Notes under the pieces: generated by a model
Seen by the model: the letters and a program-made list of their open reading frames with translations, nothing else
What the model was told of the DNA's origin: nothing
The model's database searches: none
Program-made: the position numbers and the translations under genes
Source of the DNA: Asticcacaulis sp. AC466
GTDB lineage: Bacteria; Pseudomonadota; Alphaproteobacteria; Caulobacterales; Caulobacteraceae
Assembly: GCF_000495815.1 (NCBI RefSeq)
Contig: NZ_AWGE01000015.1
Location: 103,790-167,789, forward strand
Reading direction: 5' to 3'
DNA: 64,000 nucleotides
Shown here: in pieces, positions 62,033-64,000 of the stretch
Position numbering within the stretch: the stretch's first letter is position 1
Layout: the number at the start of each line of letters is the position of its first letter

Positions 62033-62788
62033 TTAGATCACTTGGCCACCAGAGACTTCGATTCTCTGTCCGGTGACCCAACGGTTGTCTTCTCGAAGCA
62101 GGTTCGCCACCATCGGACCGATGTCATCAGGTACGCCCACGCGGCCAAGGGCGGTCATATCGGCGAACTGCTTGTTTAGTTCCGGTATGTCGCGGACCGC
62201 GCCTCCAAGAAAATCGGTCTCAATGGCGCCAGGCGCAACGGTGTTAGCTGTAATCCCCCGGCGTCCAAACTCTTTCGCCATATACACCGTTAGGGTCTCC
62301 ACGGCGCCCTTCGCGGTGGAGTAGGCCGAAAAACCTTCCATCGAGACGCGCGTGAGACCAGAAGAGAAATTGATAATTCGCCCTCCATCGCTCAGCAGAT
62401 TTAAAAGCGCTTGGGTGAGAAAGAAAACGCCCTTGACGTGAGTATTGAATAGGGTGTCGAATTGCGCCTCCGTAGTATCGGCAATTGTGGCCATTTCGCC
62501 TTGGCCGGCATTATTGATCAGATGGTCGAACGATTGACGATTCCATTGTGTAGTGAGGACTTCGCCGACTTTGTCGGCAAACGCAGAGAAGGTTCTAATG
62601 TCGGTGACGTCGAGTTGGAGCGCAACGGCGCTTCGCCCCATGGCCTGGATTTCCGCGACGACGGCTTTGGCTTCGTCGGCACCATGGCGGTAGGTAAGGA
62701 TGACGTCACCGCCCTGACGGGCGATGCTGACGGCAGTGTTACGACCCAGGCCGCGATTGGCACCCGTGATCAAAGACAAAGTGGACAT
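62033..62788 (-). CDS. Short-chain dehydrogenase/reductase (SDR)
   Basis: A 251-residue classical SDR. The NAD(P)-binding motif is TGANRGLGRNTAV near the start, followed by NNAGQGE near residue 90, the catalytic Ser in INFSSGLTRVS, and Tyr-x3-Lys in YSTAKGAVETL near 155; the C-terminal AIETDFLGGAV and VTGQRIEVSGGQ are typical. The basic residue pattern after the glycine motif (RHGADEAK) suggests NADP rather than NAD, but this is weak. The ATG has AAGGA eight bases before it. It is divergent from the AraC-type gene over a 210-bp region, so that regulator may control it. The substrate is unknown. Confidence 0.92.
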   Translation of the reverse strand: MSTLSLITGANRGLGRNTAVSIARQGGDVILTYRHGADEAKAVVAEIQAMGRSAVALQLDVTDIRTFSAFADKVGEVLTTQWNRQSFDHLINNAGQGEMATIADTTEAQFDTLFNTHVKGVFFLTQALLNLLSDGGRIINFSSGLTRVSMEGFSAYSTAKGAVETLTVYMAKEFGRRGITANTVAPGAIETDFLGGAVRDIPELNKQFADMTALGRVGVPDDIGPMVANLLREDNRWVTGQRIEVSGGQVI

Positions 62789-62998
62789 GTATTATTTCCT
62801 TGGTTTGGCGATCTTCGCTTCCAAATCATCGCGCATCTGTCTCATCCATAATTGCTCAATCACACATGTGTTTTGCCTATTTCTCCAGCTTTCGAATCGG
62901 TTGTTTTGGGAGCATCCAGAAACGGCTTGATTCCAAGGATATTTTGCGAGTCGCCTTGCCTGATTGTGGATGGTCATGTCCTGCGCTAGAATGTCCTA

Positions 62999-63892
62999 AT
63001 GCCCCAGACACTCTATGATGCAGCGAAACGTTTCGCCGACATGCACGCGGATGCAAATGGCGTAGCGGCAACGCCGTTTCCCGGCCTGGTCGTGCTGCGT
63101 GAAACCCTTCCGTCGGCCCTGCAGTATGCAATTTCAAGGCCTCTCGTTGCGTTGGTCCTTCAGGGATGTAAGCGCGTAACCTTGGGCCGGGACACATTTG
63201 AGTTCGGGGCAGGGGAGTCATTGCTGATCACGACCGATGTGCCCACCGTCAGCCAGATTACCGTCGCGTCGGCAGCAAAACCTTATTATTCGCTGGTTTT
63301 GGAGTTAGACCGCGTACTCATCGAAGCACTCGTGTCAGAAATGGGGAATGTGCCGTTCCCAACTGGTGGTCCGGTTCGAATTGACTCGACCGAAGTGGAG
63401 GTTGCGGATGCTGCACTGAGGTTGCTACGTCTACTGGAGCGTCCAGCGTCTATACCGGTGCTCAAGGACCAATATCTGCGTGAACTACATTTTTGGCTTT
63501 TATCCGGCCGCCATGGCGGTGCGATCCGCGCCTTAGGTATAATGGACAGTCACGCCCAGCGCATTGGTCGGGCGGTATCTGTTATCCGATCAAACTTCTC
63601 TAAACCACTGCGCGTCGAACAACTGGCTGAAGTAGCGGGAATGAGTATCTCATCGTTTCACGCCCATTTCCGTAATATCACTTCGCTGACGCCCATTCAG
63701 TTTCAAAAGCAGTTGCGCCTTATTGAGGCTCGCCGGGCGATGCTCTCTGGTGGCGGCAGCATAAACACGGCAGCGTTCGATGTCGGCTATGAAAGCGTCC
63801 AGCAGTTTACGCGCGAGTACAGTCGGATGTTTGGCCGACCTCCGGCAAGGGATATTAACGCAGCGAAGCACGGGCAATTCGCCGCAGCTTAA
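62999..63892 (+). CDS. AraC-family regulator
   Basis: A 297-residue regulator. The N-terminal 190 residues form the AraC-type ligand/dimerisation cupin (LVALVLQGCKRVTLGRDTFEFGAGESLLITTDVPTVSQI, typical of the AraC_N group of TetR-like neighbours). The C-terminal pair of helix-turn-helices is at about 195-290: PLRVEQLAEVAGMSISSFHAHFRNITSLTPIQFQKQLRLIEARRAM and TAAFDVGYESVQQFTREYSRMFGRPPARD. It is divergent from the SDR gene, a frequent AraC/SDR arrangement in proteobacteria, so it probably activates that gene. No ribosome-binding site of note is seen before the ATG. Confidence 0.92.
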   Translation: MPQTLYDAAKRFADMHADANGVAATPFPGLVVLRETLPSALQYAISRPLVALVLQGCKRVTLGRDTFEFGAGESLLITTDVPTVSQITVASAAKPYYSLVLELDRVLIEALVSEMGNVPFPTGGPVRIDSTEVEVADAALRLLRLLERPASIPVLKDQYLRELHFWLLSGRHGGAIRALGIMDSHAQRIGRAVSVIRSNFSKPLRVEQLAEVAGMSISSFHAHFRNITSLTPIQFQKQLRLIEARRAMLSGGGSINTAAFDVGYESVQQFTREYSRMFGRPPARDINAAKHGQFAAA

Positions 63893-63999
63893 TCCGCAGG
63901 CGCGTAAGGAAGCAGCCAAGCTGCCTGCGAAAATTCCAGAAGCTTGGCGGCCGTCGAAACCGTCAGAGGGCCTTCACAGATATGTGGACGCATTGGCAT
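63889..63999 (-). CDS. C-terminal end of an unidentified minus-strand frame (cut by window)
   Basis: A frame open from the window end to a TAA whose complement overlaps the AraC stop by two bases. The visible 36 residues end GPLTVSTAAKLLEFSQAAWLLPYAPAD. It contains an ATG at 63999, but the real start may lie outside. The family is not recognised; the short length keeps confidence low. Confidence 0.3.
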   Translation of the reverse strand: MPMRPHICEGPLTVSTAAKLLEFSQAAWLLPYAPAD

Positions 64000-64000
64000 G

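Noticed and set aside
61732..62076. Possible transposase or LprI-like remnants near the SDR stop
   Set aside because: Short fragments such as ISHHAGTHWRLPLIP and LALFAQAGAGADCQNPPN are too short and broken to assign.

Overview
The window is a 64-kb chromosomal segment of an alphaproteobacterium, most probably Caulobacterales and perhaps Asticcacaulis. Base composition looks moderately GC-rich, not the very high GC of Caulobacter. The order lpxB-gltA-gltX-comEC-lexA, then trpCDG/trpE-ppiD-tpiA-secG-pyrG, then eno-ftsB-pdhABC-lpdA ... lipA-coq10-cinA-ispDF-dusB-ntrYX-dat-hfq-hflX-mazG resembles the Caulobacter chromosome as I remember it. E1-beta with its own lipoyl domain, fused IspDF, and GTTC-N7-GTTC SOS boxes also point to Alphaproteobacteria. 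Genus-level assignment is inference.

Layout. 1-13.5 kb: the 3' end of lpxB, citrate synthase, glutamyl-tRNA synthetase, ComEC, LexA, and tryptophan synthesis genes, with trpE apart from trpGDC, led by a PpiD-type periplasmic chaperone. 13.7-18.3 kb: triosephosphate isomerase, SecG, CTP synthase, a RidA-like protein, a small membrane protein and ribosomal protein L32. 18.4-22.8 kb: a BlaI-type repressor overlapping an unusual M56-M23 double protease, then an S9-like exported protein that lacks its catalytic serine. 23-30.2 kb: enolase, FtsB and the four pyruvate dehydrogenase genes. 30.3-40.1 kb: an accessory block with a TonB receptor/PepSY pair, DUF2946 and ArsR proteins, an acyl-activating enzyme, a second BlaI/M56 pair with periplasmic repeats, and a degenerate alpha/beta-hydrolase. 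40.2-53.9 kb: lipoate synthase, Coq10/RatA, CinA-type amidase, superoxide dismutase, prolyl oligopeptidase, IspDF, DusB, NtrY/NtrX (no NtrB/NtrC), a D-amino-acid transaminase, Hfq and HflX. 54-59.5 kb: a MarR-controlled DHA2 efflux pump, an HxlR regulator with basic tails, a DUF6438-like protein, MazG and a GPH-type transporter. 59.5-64 kb: an accessory, partly decayed end with an orphan DUF1851 (Tdi1-like) protein, a frameshifted HExxH protein, a gene-poor AT-rich stretch, and an SDR/AraC pair.

The core genes connect to each other. Enolase and the PDH complex feed acetyl-CoA to citrate synthase, LipA makes the lipoyl cofactor used by the two lipoylated PDH subunits, and the trp genes form a split pathway set. 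The least ordinary content is two BlaI/M56 signalling modules of different architecture, each with its own operator type, and two exported hydrolase-fold proteins in which glycine sits at the nucleophile position. No tRNA, rRNA, CRISPR array, intact insertion sequence or prophage was recognised.
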